Source: Limnephilus marmoratus (lineage: Eukaryota > Arthropoda > Insecta > Trichoptera > Limnephilidae). From it: a DNA stretch of 64,000 nucleotides. Of the stretch, positions 9,406 through 20,264 are shown piece after piece; position 1 is the first letter of the stretch; the number at the start of each line of letters is the position of its first letter. Location of the stretch: NCBI GenBank assembly GCA_917880885.1, contig OU862934.1, positions 29,062,734-29,126,733 on the forward strand, written 5' to 3'. The notes below the pieces were generated by a model. The model saw nothing but the letters and a program-made list of their open reading frames with translations. It was not told the DNA's origin and ran no database searches. The translations under genes and the position numbers were made by a program.

Positions 9406-10399
9406 AAAAAACAGGGTTCTTTATCTGTTGAAAACACTGTTAATAATAATTTTTAATCGAATTTCTGAATTTTTCCAAGGTATCTTAGAAGGTCACAGAA
9501 AATGAGGAAGTACCTGGCTTTTCAGATCTAGTCACCATACACGGTTAAAACCATTTAAGATGAAGTCATAGTAAATAATGCAAAATCATATGTTTTTGTT
9601 TTGAAAATTTGATCGCTTAGAAGTATTGTAGATGCTTCAATTAAATACTGCATGTAGAACATACCTTGGCCCTTAAAAATATCGGTCATTTTTTTATAAG
9701 TTTTTTAATAAGCCTATAAAAAAATAAAGTATAAGGTCTAAAAAACACACTTTCAAGTCCAAACTCTCCTATTTATAAACCCCTTTTCGGATATGGTTTT
9801 ATTGTATAATGTGGCAAATTCAGTTTATTTTATAATAATCGCAAAAAAAGTTGATATTTGCACCCAATCTTCCCAAAATAAAATAAAATATGCATTTTCG
9901 CGTTGATATTTTACAATACGGCCGCTAGTCGACGAATTCGGTTATTCAAAGTGACCCCTATGGCGTCCACCGAAGAACTACTGTCCACGGCACAGTAGTG
10001 AACTAGTGGATTGCCTTAAAGCGAAGTTTCAATTCTCAGCGGTGGTCTTACACCAAGAAAATACTGAGGGTATTTTTTACGTACTGTAAATATACAATAT
10101 TAACTTGAAAAAAAACGTTTATTTGAAACCGCAATTGAAAAATCTAGCCACTGTTTTGTTTGTAGATTCGTTGATAAAAATGTGAATTAGAGGTTGTAAT
10201 AAATCAGCGAGTCAACCGGCGACCAAAGTTACCCCATTAGGCATTAGAAGGCTGTGCGTAGTTACTAGTTGGTACTAGATACTATTGGGGAGTTAGTAGC
10301 TAGAGTTGTTAGTATTTAGCATTTAGTGGAAATCCTAAAATATAACTCTGTCGGTGCTCCAAATTTCCCCACTCTACTTCCTGTGTAATTAAAAATATA
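9406..10399. other. No gene; SINE-S scrap
   Basis: 9480-9560 carries a minus-strand SINE-S piece (GAAGTACCTGGC, CAGATCTAGTCACCATACAC). The rest is AT-rich. I see no coding signal or other repeat that I can name. Confidence 0.45.
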
Positions 10400-10490
10400 A
10401 ATTTTTATACCATAATGCAGACACTGTGATGCTGTTCGAAACGTTGCCTAATGGATAAGGAAGCGCAACACGGCATAATACCTCAAAAAT
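10400..10490 (+). repeat. REP-E dispersed repeat
   Basis: Contains a GCTGTTCGAAACGTTGCC segment and GCGCAACACGGCATAATA. The same two blocks in the same order occur at 27400-27480 and 55375-55500. No coding capacity; class unknown. Confidence 0.55.
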
Positions 10491-10586
10491 CAACGTCGAT
10501 AATCCCGTGAAAATCTCAAATCATATGAAAACATTGTAGAATCGTTTAAAAAGTAAGTTTGTTTAATAATTATAATTATTGGATGA

Positions 10587-11083
10587 CTAGCTGGTTCCCG
10601 GCATGCGTTGCTATGCCATTTAACAAATAAATTGTTTCTCCCTGCGTGTCCCTTCCCATTCGTCCGGCTTCCCTTCCACCTCCCTTCCCCTCTCGCGTTC
10701 CCACTCCGCCTGCTCCGCCTCCTCCACCTTCCCTCTCCCCACTCCACCCCTTCCCCCGTCCCGCGAACCCCTTTCCCCCTTTTAGGTTCCCCTTCCCTTC
10801 TCGTTTCCCCTCCCCTCCCATGAACCCCCTACCCGAGTTCCACTCCCCCCTCCCGCATTCCATACATTCAGTCCCGGTACGTTAAGTTTTCAATCAGCTC
10901 GCGTGCCACCTATTGCAATTTTTTAATACAAATTTCATAATGCCAGAGCTCACCAGTAGTTTTATACAAACTTTGTCCTGACTATTAAGAACACAAAAAA
11001 AGAAATCTCCAATTTGGTGCAGTTGTTCGGAAGTTATGCGCGTACATACATTTCAACGATTCAATTTTATTTATATAGATTTT
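10587..11083 (+). repeat. REP-C, near full-length copy
   Basis: Head CTAGCTGGTTCCCGGCATGC, then AATAAATTGTTTCTCCCTGC, a roughly 200-bp pyrimidine-rich core, CATAATGCCAGAGCTCACCA, and tail GTTCGGAAGTTATGCGCGTA, ending in TTTATTTATATAGAT. Copies at 13.8 and 25.2 kb share both ends, which defines the unit. The open frames across the core are a by-product of the C/T bias. It looks like a non-autonomous element of unknown class. Confidence 0.65.
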
Positions 11084-12465
11084 TATAGATTGCATTTATA
11101 AAATAATACAATTTTGTATCTTTATGTATTATAGATATTACGTATCTTTTTTTAGTAGTTTTTTTGGAATTTTGTGTAGGTAAGTGAGCTGAAGTAGACA
11201 TTGTCGTTGATAATTTACTCGTATAAGGATTCAGAAAAAAAAGGTTCTGCTATTGCTAGCAAATGTGTAACAATTTATGAACCAATTAATGTATTAGGTT
11301 TATCCCTATTCGCGTCTCTTGTACTTTTATTTGAGCGAGCTATTTTTTATGTATAAAAATAAAGAAACTGTTAAAATCAATAACCTGCTAATATTTTTCT
11401 CTCAGGAATAAAATTCTAAATAATATAATATTGCATAAAAATGGTTTGGTGCTTGGCTGAACCGCTGTTGTGTATTCTGGTAACTATTTATCAGTTGGTA
11501 AAGTAGATACCTAACCCAGCTGTTGATGTCTCGTTGACAGTTATGTGGTATTTATTTTTTGATTGTGTATGTTTCGTTCTCTAACATTTTTAATAAATAT
11601 AATGCACGCTTTTATTTTTCACTCTTCTGAAGCAACCAACGAACTAAGAGTGTCTTAGATCCACGGGACCGAGCTGCTGTGGAATATATTCCACGTAGAT
11701 TAAAAAAATAGGCAAGTCTTGTCTAAAGTAATACTGTACTTATTTGAAATGGAGTGCCTTTTATTTTAAATTTGAGACCTTAAGGAAATTAAACGAAAAC
11801 AAAAAATAAATATAAAAATTACACAAAAATAAACTCACCGAGTTTTCCATCATATCCAGGTAAGAAATTCTTACAGGAATTACTTTCGAGTAGCTTTTAT
11901 AAGCGTTTGAATTTAATTTCTTAATTACTCGTATTAATTAATTACAAAGAGACCCCGCCATTGAAAGAGTGTACCTACAATTAGGTTAATTCCAGTCAGG
12001 ATGTTTGGGTAAAACCCTTTTATTTTTGGAGTACAAAGTTGCGACGAAATCTTGATGAAATCCAGATAGGAATCTGATGAAATTTAAAGTTTTGTCATTA
12101 TTAAGATGACATCAGAGAACTGGCTCGGTTTCATCAAGGAGCAGAAGATTAGAAAATGACAGTGGATAAAGTCAACACGATGAGGAAGTATTAATAAAAA
12201 GTATTTTTTGTTTATGTACAGCTCAAGAGTCCCATCCGTTGTCAGTGAGACTATAGCATCCACTGTTAGGGTGTACTAGTGCAGACCTTAATTAGAAGTA
12301 AAGTTGAATATGGAAGCACTATATAGAACCCACATTACTACATCTTAGATTATACGACATGCGATTTGATATTTTAAAATTTATACACTTAAAATCAGAA
12401 GGCAATTTACTGATCTAATATCATTATTATCATCATCATCATTATCATTACATATTATAAAATGA
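11084..12465. other. No gene; diverged duplicate segment
   Basis: 11176-11400 and 13133-13330 are diverged copies (GCTGAAGTAGAYAT, then TCTGCTATTGCTA, then a TCTCTTGTA block). 12225-12265 holds a short SINE-S scrap on the minus strand. A CATCATCATCATTATCATTA microsatellite lies at 12430-12450. Nothing else is recognisable. Confidence 0.5.
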
Positions 12466-12966
12466 AGTCGCTCAAAATGTATGTGCGCGTTAATCTTTTA
12501 AACTACGCAACGGATTTCCATAAGGTTTTCACCAATAGATAGAGTGATTGAAGAGGAATGTTTATATGTATAATACATGTAAATTATATTAGAGTAAAGC
12601 CGAGAAATTCAAAGAAAAGGTATTTTTGTGTGATTTAAAACGGCTGGCGGGCCGCACTATAGTCACTTTTGAAATTCGTTTTACGGAAAAAATTGGAAAA
12701 TAGATGTTCTAGAGTAAGTAGGTATTTGATTTGAATTATTTTATTTGATGAAGTCGCTCAAAATGTATGTGCGCATAGATCTTTTAAACTACGCAACGGA
12801 TATTTATGCGGTTTTCACCAATAGATAGAGTGATTCAAGAAGAAGGTTTATATGTATAAAAACATGCTTATTATTGTAGAAAAAAGTCGTGTGGATTTTA
12901 TAAAGGTTGAGTAATGGCGTTGTGTTTCGTTAGCCACAGCAACGTGTGGCCGGGTCTGCTAGTGTT
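12466..12966 (-). repeat. REP-D dispersed repeat with an internal direct duplication
   Basis: The block AAGTCGCTCAAAATGTATGT through CACCAATAGATAGAGTGATT occurs at about 12466-12560 and again at 12746-12840. The right end, GCCACAGCAACGTGTGGCCG, is the reverse complement of the head at 51698. The 52530-52765 copy carries the reverse complement of the duplicated block. Class unknown; no coding capacity. Confidence 0.6.
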
Positions 12967-13776
12967 TACATAAAATAATTCACGGCCATCTTGATACTTC
13001 ATTGCAATAGCTTAGTCTTAGCAATATTGATATAAATGTCCCCAATATATGTTTCACCTGAACGCATTTAAAAATAATATCGCCTATTTTAGCCCTCTGA
13101 CTCAAATGCGTCGACCATAGTTACTAGATAGAGTGTGCTGAAGTAGATATTTTTACCGATAATTTATATGGATTAAAAAAAATGCTCTGCTATTGCTAAA
13201 AAATATATGCTAATTTATTGTTTCATTTGTGTCTTTAATTATGTCTCTTGTATTGCCTCTCTTTAATTGTTACTTGAGTAAACTTTGTATTTTTATAATT
13301 TTCTATTTCTAACTGTTTGGATTTAGACCCAGGACTCAAACCAATTATGGATATGGATTTGAGTTACCATCAAAGGTTGGATTGCGATCCAAGAGTTGTC
13401 TGATTTGTTCGTTAGATGTCGATAGAATCATTTTATTTTTATTTTTTGTCCCTTTCTCACCCAACAAACAAGGGAAATATAGATGTACGAAATCATTATA
13501 AAAAGGCTTGCATCAGTAAAATTAACTCACTTCTTTACGAAAACTTGCACTAAGAATTTAAAATACTACTGAACCCTTGTCCGTTGGGTGGGGAAAGTTA
13601 TTGTCGTCAGTTTATAAATATCAAATCATAACAATAAAAAATCAAGAACTTAAGTTAAAACAAAAAAGTGCTTCATTTATAAAAAACCAGTCTGCCCAAA
13701 AGAAATCTCCTGAGTGAAGACCTTCAATTTTCTACACTAACTGTTTTTTGTTTTATTTTATCTAATTTTTATTTAA
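12967..13776. other. No recognisable gene
   Basis: Apart from the duplicate segment at 13133-13330 described with 11176-11400, this is AT-rich DNA with no coding signal. Confidence 0.45.
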
Positions 13777-14275
13777 AACTAGCTGGTACCCGGCATGCGT
13801 TGCTATGCTATTTAATAAAGAAATTGTTTATTCCTGCGTGTTCTTTCCCATTCGTCCCGTTCTCCTTCCGCCTCCCCTTCCTCTCCCGCGTCTCCTTCCC
13901 TCCTCGCGTTCCCACTCCGCCTCCTCCACCTTCCTTCTTCCCACTCTACTCCACCCCTTCTCCCGTACCGTGGACCCCCTCCCGAGTTCCCCTCCCTGGT
14001 TCCCTTCCCCCCTTTCCCGAGAACCCCCTACTTGAGTTCCCTTCCCCCCTTCCCTTCCCGCATTCCATACACTCAGTCCCGGTGCATTCGGTTTTCAAAC
14101 AGCTCGCGTGCAACCTATTGCAAATTTCATAAAGCCAGAGCTCACCAGTAGTTTTATACAAACCTTGTCCTGACAATAACGAACACAAATAAAAAAGAAT
14201 TATCCAATTCGGTGCAGTCGTTCGGAAGTTATGCACGTACATACATTTCGGGGATTCATTTTTATTTATATATAG
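13777..14275 (+). repeat. REP-C copy
   Basis: Head CTAGCTGGTACCCGGCATGC, pyrimidine-rich core, CAGAGCTCACCAGTAGTTTT and tail GTTCGGAAGTTATGCACGTA with ATTTATATATAGATA at the end, as in the 10.6-kb copy. It is followed at 14278-14348 by a (GATA)n-type microsatellite, possibly grown from the element's terminal TAGATA. Confidence 0.7.
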
Positions 14276-14507
14276 ATACAAGAATAGATAGATAGATAGA
14301 AGAAGAAGATAGAAGATAGCTAGATAGATAGATAGAAGATAGATAGATGGTTGAAAATTTAACCATTGTATAATTTGGCTGATTGATTTTATATTAATTT
14401 TTTCCAATTTAATCCATTTTTTGTATGAATACCTTACAAGAGTCCCATCTGTTTCCGTCTGGAGGCAGTAAGACTATGGCGTCCCCAATTGGGGTATTTT
14501 TTATATT

Positions 14508-14617
14508 TTTTTTACATTAACTCCACACAGGAGGCCCTGAGGAAAATAATTTCCCTCAGGGCCTTTGTCGTCTGGGATGCTGTGTAGAGGGTCTTTTTGA
14601 GGAGAGGAAGGAATGAA

Positions 14618-14652
<35 letters not shown>

Positions 14653-15310
14653 TTATTTATTTATTTTTTTTTTAATTTCAATAACAAGGTTTGTACATGT
14701 ATGTATGATGTATATAATAAGAATGGATTCATTTTTTTTTTTTTTACATTGGTCTTGAAGAAACCCATGTTGTAGGAAGGATGAAACACAGAGGCCGGCA
14801 AATCATTCCACAGCCGAGCTGTTGAACCTAAGAACGAGTCGAAGAAACAACCCGTTCTCATGTGACAAATGTCAACCGTGTACAAATGTCGGGCACGCGT
14901 TTGGCGTGTTTCCCAACTATGCACCGGTGCCGAAGGGATCAATGATGCTAATTCCTCGGAGCAGCTTCCATTGTAATACCGGTAGAACAAGGATAGCCTG
15001 TGCTCCAAAGATTGCAATCCGTCTGTTAAGATGGGAGAATCTATTAAATGGACCGCCCGTTTCTGCACACAGTCGAGGGTATTTTTCAGTTATTTTATGG
15101 CTCCAGACCAGAGGTGGCTGCCAAATTCAACCGTGGGGCGCACTTGTGATTTGTACAGGGTTAGCAGTTATGAACTATTAAAGTATTTGCGGGCCCTGTA
15201 CAGTACGCTCAGTTTTTGAGAGGCTAACTTAACTCTGGCTTCGATGGAGCCCCCATATCTGAACTGGTCACTTAGGGTTACACCAAGCATATCAATGGAG
15301 GGCCTGTTCG
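14508..15310 (-). pseudogene. LINE-A, longest contiguous 3' portion
   Basis: The minus translation runs from about 15310 through a QFRYGGSIEARVKLASQKL block, a VRPTVEFGSHLWSGA-like block and LSLFYRYYNGSCSEELASLI, to LWNDLPASVF and a final FKTNVKKK. This is the C-terminal half of a jockey/CR1-group reverse transcriptase. A stop lies in the upstream part, and the catalytic YADD region is missing. The terminal stem-loop is present at 14521-14589. An A-tailed insertion at 14626-14752 sits just before the end of the coding part. Confidence 0.75.
14626..14752 (-). mobile_element. Small A-tailed insertion within LINE-A
   Basis: Other LINE-A copies read GAACATTGGTCTTGAAG here. In this copy ACAT appears on both sides of about 125 bp that, on the minus strand, ends in long A-runs with (AAAT)n. 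This fits a short retroposed sequence with a 4-bp duplication. The inserted sequence itself is not recognisable. Confidence 0.5.
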
Positions 15311-15439
15311 GAAGAGACTAAATTTTCATTTCATATCCCTTTATTTGGTATGCTGTAGGCTGAAAGTAGCGGGGAGGGGAAGGAGATGGGAAGAGGAATA
15401 TTAATACATTTGATTGAGAACGGAGAAGGGAAGAAGGTA

Positions 15440-15660
15440 AGTCCGCCATTTGATCGAAACTTTGATTAAAATGGCTTTATTCGTGTTTGGTGACTAGATC
15501 TGTACAACAGGCTTCCTTTCTACCTTCCTTATCCCCGACTCCTTACCTTCCTCACTACATTCAGCCTCAAAATATACCTAAAATTAGAAATTTCATTAGT
15601 CCCACTGGTTACAATCGCTTAGGAGCAGTTGGGACTCTTGTCCGTCAGTCACAAAAAAAT
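15440..15660 (+). mobile_element. SINE-S body
   Basis: Contains TTCGTGTTTGGTGACTAGAT, a C-rich block, ATTCAGCCTCAAAATATACC and GAGCAGTTGGGACTCTTG, the SINE-S order. Reverse-oriented SINE-S pieces precede it at 15345-15400. The stretch 15661-15978 to its right has only short frames that I cannot assign. Confidence 0.55.
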
Positions 15661-15978
15661 CTGAATAATTCATCGTTTAGTTTTGATTCATTCATAATTG
15701 TTTTCTCCCATGCTTTAGAAAAGTATAAAAAATATTTTAATTATGTACAAAGACTTGTAAAGCATAGAATAGACTGGCATTCTTCGTATTCGCAAGAAGA
15801 AATAGCGATCATAGAAATATAAATATATATATAGACCTGCTTTAAGTGATAAAAGCGTATTCCCCCTCCCCATACCGGTTCCTTGGAACCGGCTGGGCTT
15901 GCGAGAGCCTCGCCTGAATCTAAAAAAATATGACGTCATCATTCTTGTCCTGACCAGCGTCGAGCTCGCATCGTACAT

Positions 15979-16518
15979 TTTACCAAATAACTTAGGGTCT
16001 TCGGGTACGTTCCCCTACTTCCCACTTACTATCGTCAAGGCACAACCGAGAGACCGGCTAAAGGGTGCGGATGTTGAGATTCATTCACGGCAGACCGACC
16101 ACCATACACAATCTGGCTGGTACTGCCAGATGACGAGAGAGGTATCCCACCCGACACAAGCGTTCTTCATATCACAATACTTGTTTTCATTATCTTTTCT
16201 TGCAGATGCTTGCAACATACGCAAGATGCCATTACCCTGCGAGCAGCCACCTTTTATGTTTTTCTCTTATCTTTTTTTAATTTGTTTATCCCTGACTTGC
16301 TTTATATTTTTTGCATTTTGTATATTATGTAAGCACTTGCATACTGCTTTCTAACACTGTATGCAGGGACACTGGAGGTCTAGATTCGTTCAAACTTAAA
16401 TGTAGATTCGTTCTTTCAAAAAAATTAGAGTCCTTGCGAGAGCCTTGAAGGAGTAACCATCTGTTACTTATACCAGGGCGGGTAAGTGGTGGATTCCTCC
16501 ACTGTTTACCAAATAACT
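15979..16518 (+). mobile_element. 5'-truncated R1-clade LINE tail with 14-bp target duplication
   Basis: TTTACCAAATAACT stands at 15979-15992 and again at 16505-16518, with the flanking bases differing on both sides, so the duplication is exactly 14 bp. The last 140 bp of the enclosed 512 bp (16363-16504) match the 3' terminus of the R1-clade element at 40650-40788 (GGTCTAGATTCGTT, TTCAAAAAAATTAGA, a GGGCGGGTAAGTGGTGG-like block). There is no poly(A) tail. The rest is unassigned and may be diverged 3' untranslated region. R1 itself makes a 14-bp duplication in 28S rDNA, so this fits an R1 relative that jumped elsewhere. Confidence 0.75.
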
Positions 16519-16880
16519 CGGCAAAAATGCTAGCTTGTGCTAAACATTACACCCTAAAATATGTCGATCATAACGAATGTGGGCGGTTCTCCAGTGTGCT
16601 CGTCGCTGGTTACAGGGGTAAGTAAATTATGAAACATTTATAAAAGTGTCTTAATTAAATACGGCAACAAAATATTCGTTTGTGAAAAGATGCGAACTTT
16701 ACTCTGCCGTATTTGGACTTCGCAAATGTGTTAATAACGTGGCGAGCAATTCGCGCTCATATGTAAAAAGGTCTATTAATTCAAAAGCAGATTTTGCTTT
16801 TAAGAACTAAATGGTGATGTTGTGGGGAACTTTACTTCAAGTCTCCTTTTGTAATGTCGATGATACTTACTTAACTCCAA
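16519..16880. other. No recognisable gene
   Basis: Unassigned sequence between two insertions. No coding frame or repeat similarity noticed. Confidence 0.4.
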
Positions 16881-17574
16881 TGGGTACGATCAGGTACAAA
16901 GCGGGTTTCGGTTTTCTGATTAGTCGGCGCATGGGCGGCCGACTGGCGCAGGCGTGCTGACAAGAATGTTTGTATGTCAACGTATCAGGCCGAACATAGT
17001 GAAGGCAGGTTCAGATTTATGTCCGCGCGAGGCGGCGCCGATAAGCTTTACCGGAATGAATTCTTAATTCCTGCTCGCCGGTGACGCCGGTCAGAATCTG
17101 ATATCAAAATGAGCGACCTGTTAATTGCCGCTATTTTCAATCAATCGCCAATCTGGGATAAAAGAAATACATTCCATACCACCAGAAATGTTGTTGACAA
17201 GTGATGGAATGAAGTCAAAAAGATAAAATTTTGAAATAACCTCAAATGTCACAAGTGAATTTCTTTCAGGCACGTACTTAACACATTATCATGTCCTCCT
17301 GAGGTTTTTTTTCATATTTAAAGATACCAATTACCAAATACCATTGTTTTATTCCTTAATTTTAAGAAAGGATTCTCCAAGAGTAAATAATCGTCGTCTA
17401 CGAACTCTACAGTTCGTAAAAACTGACAGCTGCTGTCATGCTACCGCGCAGGTAGCGCAAGTTTTATCCGCGTTCTGTTTGTCCACATCTCGGCGTCAAC
17501 TGCCGCCGGCGGAACAGGGCACTGAACGCCGTTAATCTGAAAACCGAAACCCGCTTTGTACCTGATCGTACCCA
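16881..17574 (+). mobile_element. 694-bp DNA element with 41-bp inverted termini and a MADF-like remnant
   Basis: The ends are inverted repeats beginning TGGGTACGATCAGGTACAAA, with 41 bp matching at all but one position. Inside, a plus frame from ATG at 17109 encodes 31 residues (MSDLLIAAIFNQSPIWDKRN and on) before TGA at 17202, then continues with WNEVKKIK. The spacing of the tryptophans and the surrounding pattern resemble the start of a MADF/Myb-SANT domain, as in the accessory protein of PIF/Harbinger transposons. No transposase is present, so the element is non-autonomous. I could not find a convincing target duplication: AA flanks both ends, but longer matches do not. Confidence 0.65.
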
Positions 17575-18439
17575 AAGGAAGGATCTTGCGTTCGGTGAAG
17601 CAATAAAAGAGTTCTCCACGTTTTATTATTTATTTAGTCTTTGAACAGACAACATTTACACTTTTAGATATCGCGGTAGGTCAGAAAATGGAAATGTGAT
17701 TTTAATTGAGAATTTGTCGCGTGTTCTCGAGACGGGTCCCGTAACTGGAATGGCGAAGGTCGCTTTTGTAGGAACGGTCTTAGGCGGGACTACACTGGTC
17801 ACGTGACCGGTGTTGCCAAGACAACAGTGTTATCGTAGTTTAAAGAAATAATCAGTACTTAATAGCATTTCCATAATATTATAATGCAAGATGCCTATAT
17901 ACTGTCAGATTGATTTTTAACGAATCACAGTCATCTTCCCCCTCTTCGTACCGCCATAGTTGATTTTTCCCCTCACCTGTTGTTCTCATCTATTAAATTT
18001 GGATGTCTATGATAGCGATAGAATTTTGAGTATTCATTTAAACAAAAAAATGTAGTCGTGATTTTTTTTTCTTTTCAAATATTCTCTACTTCTTTATTAT
18101 CTTCTTAAGAAATCATATTATACAACGTTTTAATGTTGATTAAATATATGAAATGTATTTTAGGAATCCGTCTGAGAAATTCTGGAGAAAATTAATCTAT
18201 GCCCGTACCTAAGATTTCATTATTCCATACAAATCATTCCAGGATGAATTTTTAATATGATAACTTTGGTAAGTTCGCCGAAAGGCATCATTATTGTACA
18301 CTCAAACAAAATGATTTATAAAAATAAGATTTTTACAAGGAAATTCAAAGCTTGCTTTTTGTTTTCAAAAATAGCACTTTTCTTTTATCGAGATTAATTT
18401 TTGTTTTCTTTAAAAAATAAAATAATTTAAATGCCGCAC
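17575..18439. other. No gene; strong E-box palindrome
   Basis: 17804-17823 reads CACTGGTCACGTGACCGGTG, a 20-nt near-perfect palindrome centred on the E-box CACGTG. Around it the sequence is more GC-rich than its neighbours. No coding frame is supported. Confidence 0.4.
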
Positions 18440-18504
18440 AGACTGCTCCCAACAATTCTGAGCAATTAAGACTATGGTATCGCCAATTGGATTAAGTTGG
18501 ACTT

Positions 18505-18855
18505 ATTGTTTACTAGCTGGTACCCGGTTTGCGCTGCTATGTCATTTAATAAAGAAATTGTTTCTCCATACGTGTCCTTTCCCATTCGTCCTGTTCCCTT
18601 TCCGCCTCATCTTCCTCTCCCGCATCCCCTTCCCATTTCGCGTTCACACTGCGCCTCCTCCACCTTCCCGCTCCTCACTCCACTTCCCCCCTAACCCCGT
18701 CCAGCGAACCTCTTACCCGAGTTCCCCTCCTCCCTCCCTCCTCCCTTCTTCCTCCCGCATTCCATAAAATCAGTTTTCAAACAGCTCGCGTGCCACCTAC
18801 TACAATTTTTATACAAATTTCATAAAGTCAGAGCTCACCAGTAGTTTTATAGTTC
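18505..18855 (+). repeat. REP-C copy, 3'-truncated
   Basis: Head GCTGGTACCCGGTTTGC through the pyrimidine-rich core to CAGAGCTCACCAGTAGTTTT, where it stops abruptly at the start of an RTE fragment. 18440-18500 carries a minus-strand SINE-S scrap. Confidence 0.65.
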
Positions 18856-18856
18856 T

Positions 18857-19409
18857 CGCCTCCCAAATTACGAAGAAAGTTTTTAAAAGATGTTGCTCTG
18901 GCTATGACTAGACCACAAATAATTAGAAGATCCGAAGTAAACATGTAAACGCGAATGGTCAGATGCTACGTGTTTTCAATATTATTTTACGGAATGGAAG
19001 CATGGACGCTTACTGAAGAACTAATTAGGCAACTTGAGGCATTCGAGATGTGGATCTATAAAAGAATACTTAAAATATGCTGGATGGACAGTGTTACAAA
19101 CGAAGATGTTATGATTCGGATGAATAAAGAAAAGGAAGTAATTAAAACTATAAAAATCCGAAAACTTCAATATCTTGGACACGTGATGAGACATCCAGAG
19201 AAGTATGAGATCCTGCATCTCATAATGCAGGGAAAGATTGCCGGAAGATGGGGCCCTGGAAGAAGGAGATCCTCATGGCTGAAAAACCTGACACAGTGGT
19301 TTGGCCAGTCTACCGTGGAGCTGTTCCGGGCCGCAGTAAACAAAGCCCGCATAGCCAACATGATAGCCAACGTCCGTTGAACGGACAGGGCACAAGAAGA
19401 AGAAGAAGT
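18857..19409 (+). pseudogene. RTE-like LINE C-terminal fragment
   Basis: The frame at 18955-19380 has VRCYVFSILFYGMEAWTLTE, then IYKRILKICWMDSVTNEDVM, KLQYLGHVMRH, a GRWGPGRRRSSWLKNL block and a terminal ANMIANVR. This is the well-known C-terminal segment of RTE-group reverse transcriptases in animals. A TAA lies just upstream at about 18946, and the catalytic part is missing. The 3' end is a short (GAAGAA)n repeat, the usual RTE tail. It probably truncated the REP-C copy on insertion. Confidence 0.75.
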
Positions 19410-19642
19410 AAACACTTTGCCGAAACAGCTGAGAAATCAAATCGCCTGATTTGTGCCATCGAAACATAAATATTTACCCTCAGGTAGAGAAAATATGTAC
19501 AGCAGTATGTCCGTCCAAGAAAAATAGAAGGACCAAAAAAGGGTGCAATAAATGTGCAAAGTTACTGTGCAACGAACATCGTATGTATATGTGTCAGGAC
19601 TATTTTGCTGAAATACATGTCGCAGATTATGATTACGATTAA
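19410..19642 (+). pseudogene. piggyBac-like transposase C-terminal cysteine-rich remnant
   Basis: The frame at 19451-19642 contains [20 protein letters not shown], followed by C and H in LCNEH and a later CQD. The spacing of paired cysteines with an RRTKKGC basic linker resembles the C-terminal cysteine-rich domain with which piggyBac transposases bind their ends. No upstream DDD catalytic domain is seen; the frame abuts the RTE tail. The call rests on the cysteine pattern only. Confidence 0.45.
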
Positions 19643-20264
19643 TTTAGTTCTTAAGATTAATTTTTCTTTCTTTTATGAAGGTTAAGATAAAGAAGTTGTA
19701 AAATTCAAGAAATTTTCTCCAAGGTACTTTTTATTCTAATACTAAGTGTTCAAAACTGACAGGCTACCGACATCTGTGGGTTGCTTGAGTAAACTCCAAT
19801 TTAATTTGCATACCAACAAAATGGTGTGAGCCTTTACTAAGAGTTCAACTCGGTAGTTTAGGAAACTGTTTTAACTACGAGTCATGTTTCTCTAACACTT
19901 GCAAAATGTCAGTTGGTGGTAGATTTTTACTTCATGAAAAGGCTCGCTTCTGGTTTTTAATGTTCTTTTACCACGCAAAGTTTAAATAATAAACAACGCT
20001 AATTGGGCCCGGTGTATTTAGTATTCAAACCGTTATTTTATAAATGTAAAACATGTTATCCTGTGATCGAAATAAAAAGTGAAATTATTTGTAAAAACAG
20101 TTATTAATTAAAAGGATCCTTACATTTTTAACACTAAGAAAGAAAACTTAAATAAATGTTACTTTTTCTGATAGTTTATGTTTTATTCTATTCTTTAAAA
20201 ATCATTGCAAGTAAAAAATCGTTTTAAGTATGGGTGGCAAAATGCTCCCCACGCGAGCACTCAC
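19643..20264. other. No recognisable gene
   Basis: AT-rich sequence without coding signal. I saw no member of the named repeat families. Confidence 0.4.

Noticed and set aside
10405..10465. REP-E segment CTGTGATGCTGTTCGAAACG as a hammerhead
   Set aside because: The core box is interrupted and the three copies do not keep paired stems.
10576..10885. Overlapping proline- and glycine-rich frames on both strands in REP-C
   Set aside because: They follow from the C/T-biased core: all frames stay open in a low-complexity tract, and the other REP-C copies give unrelated frames.
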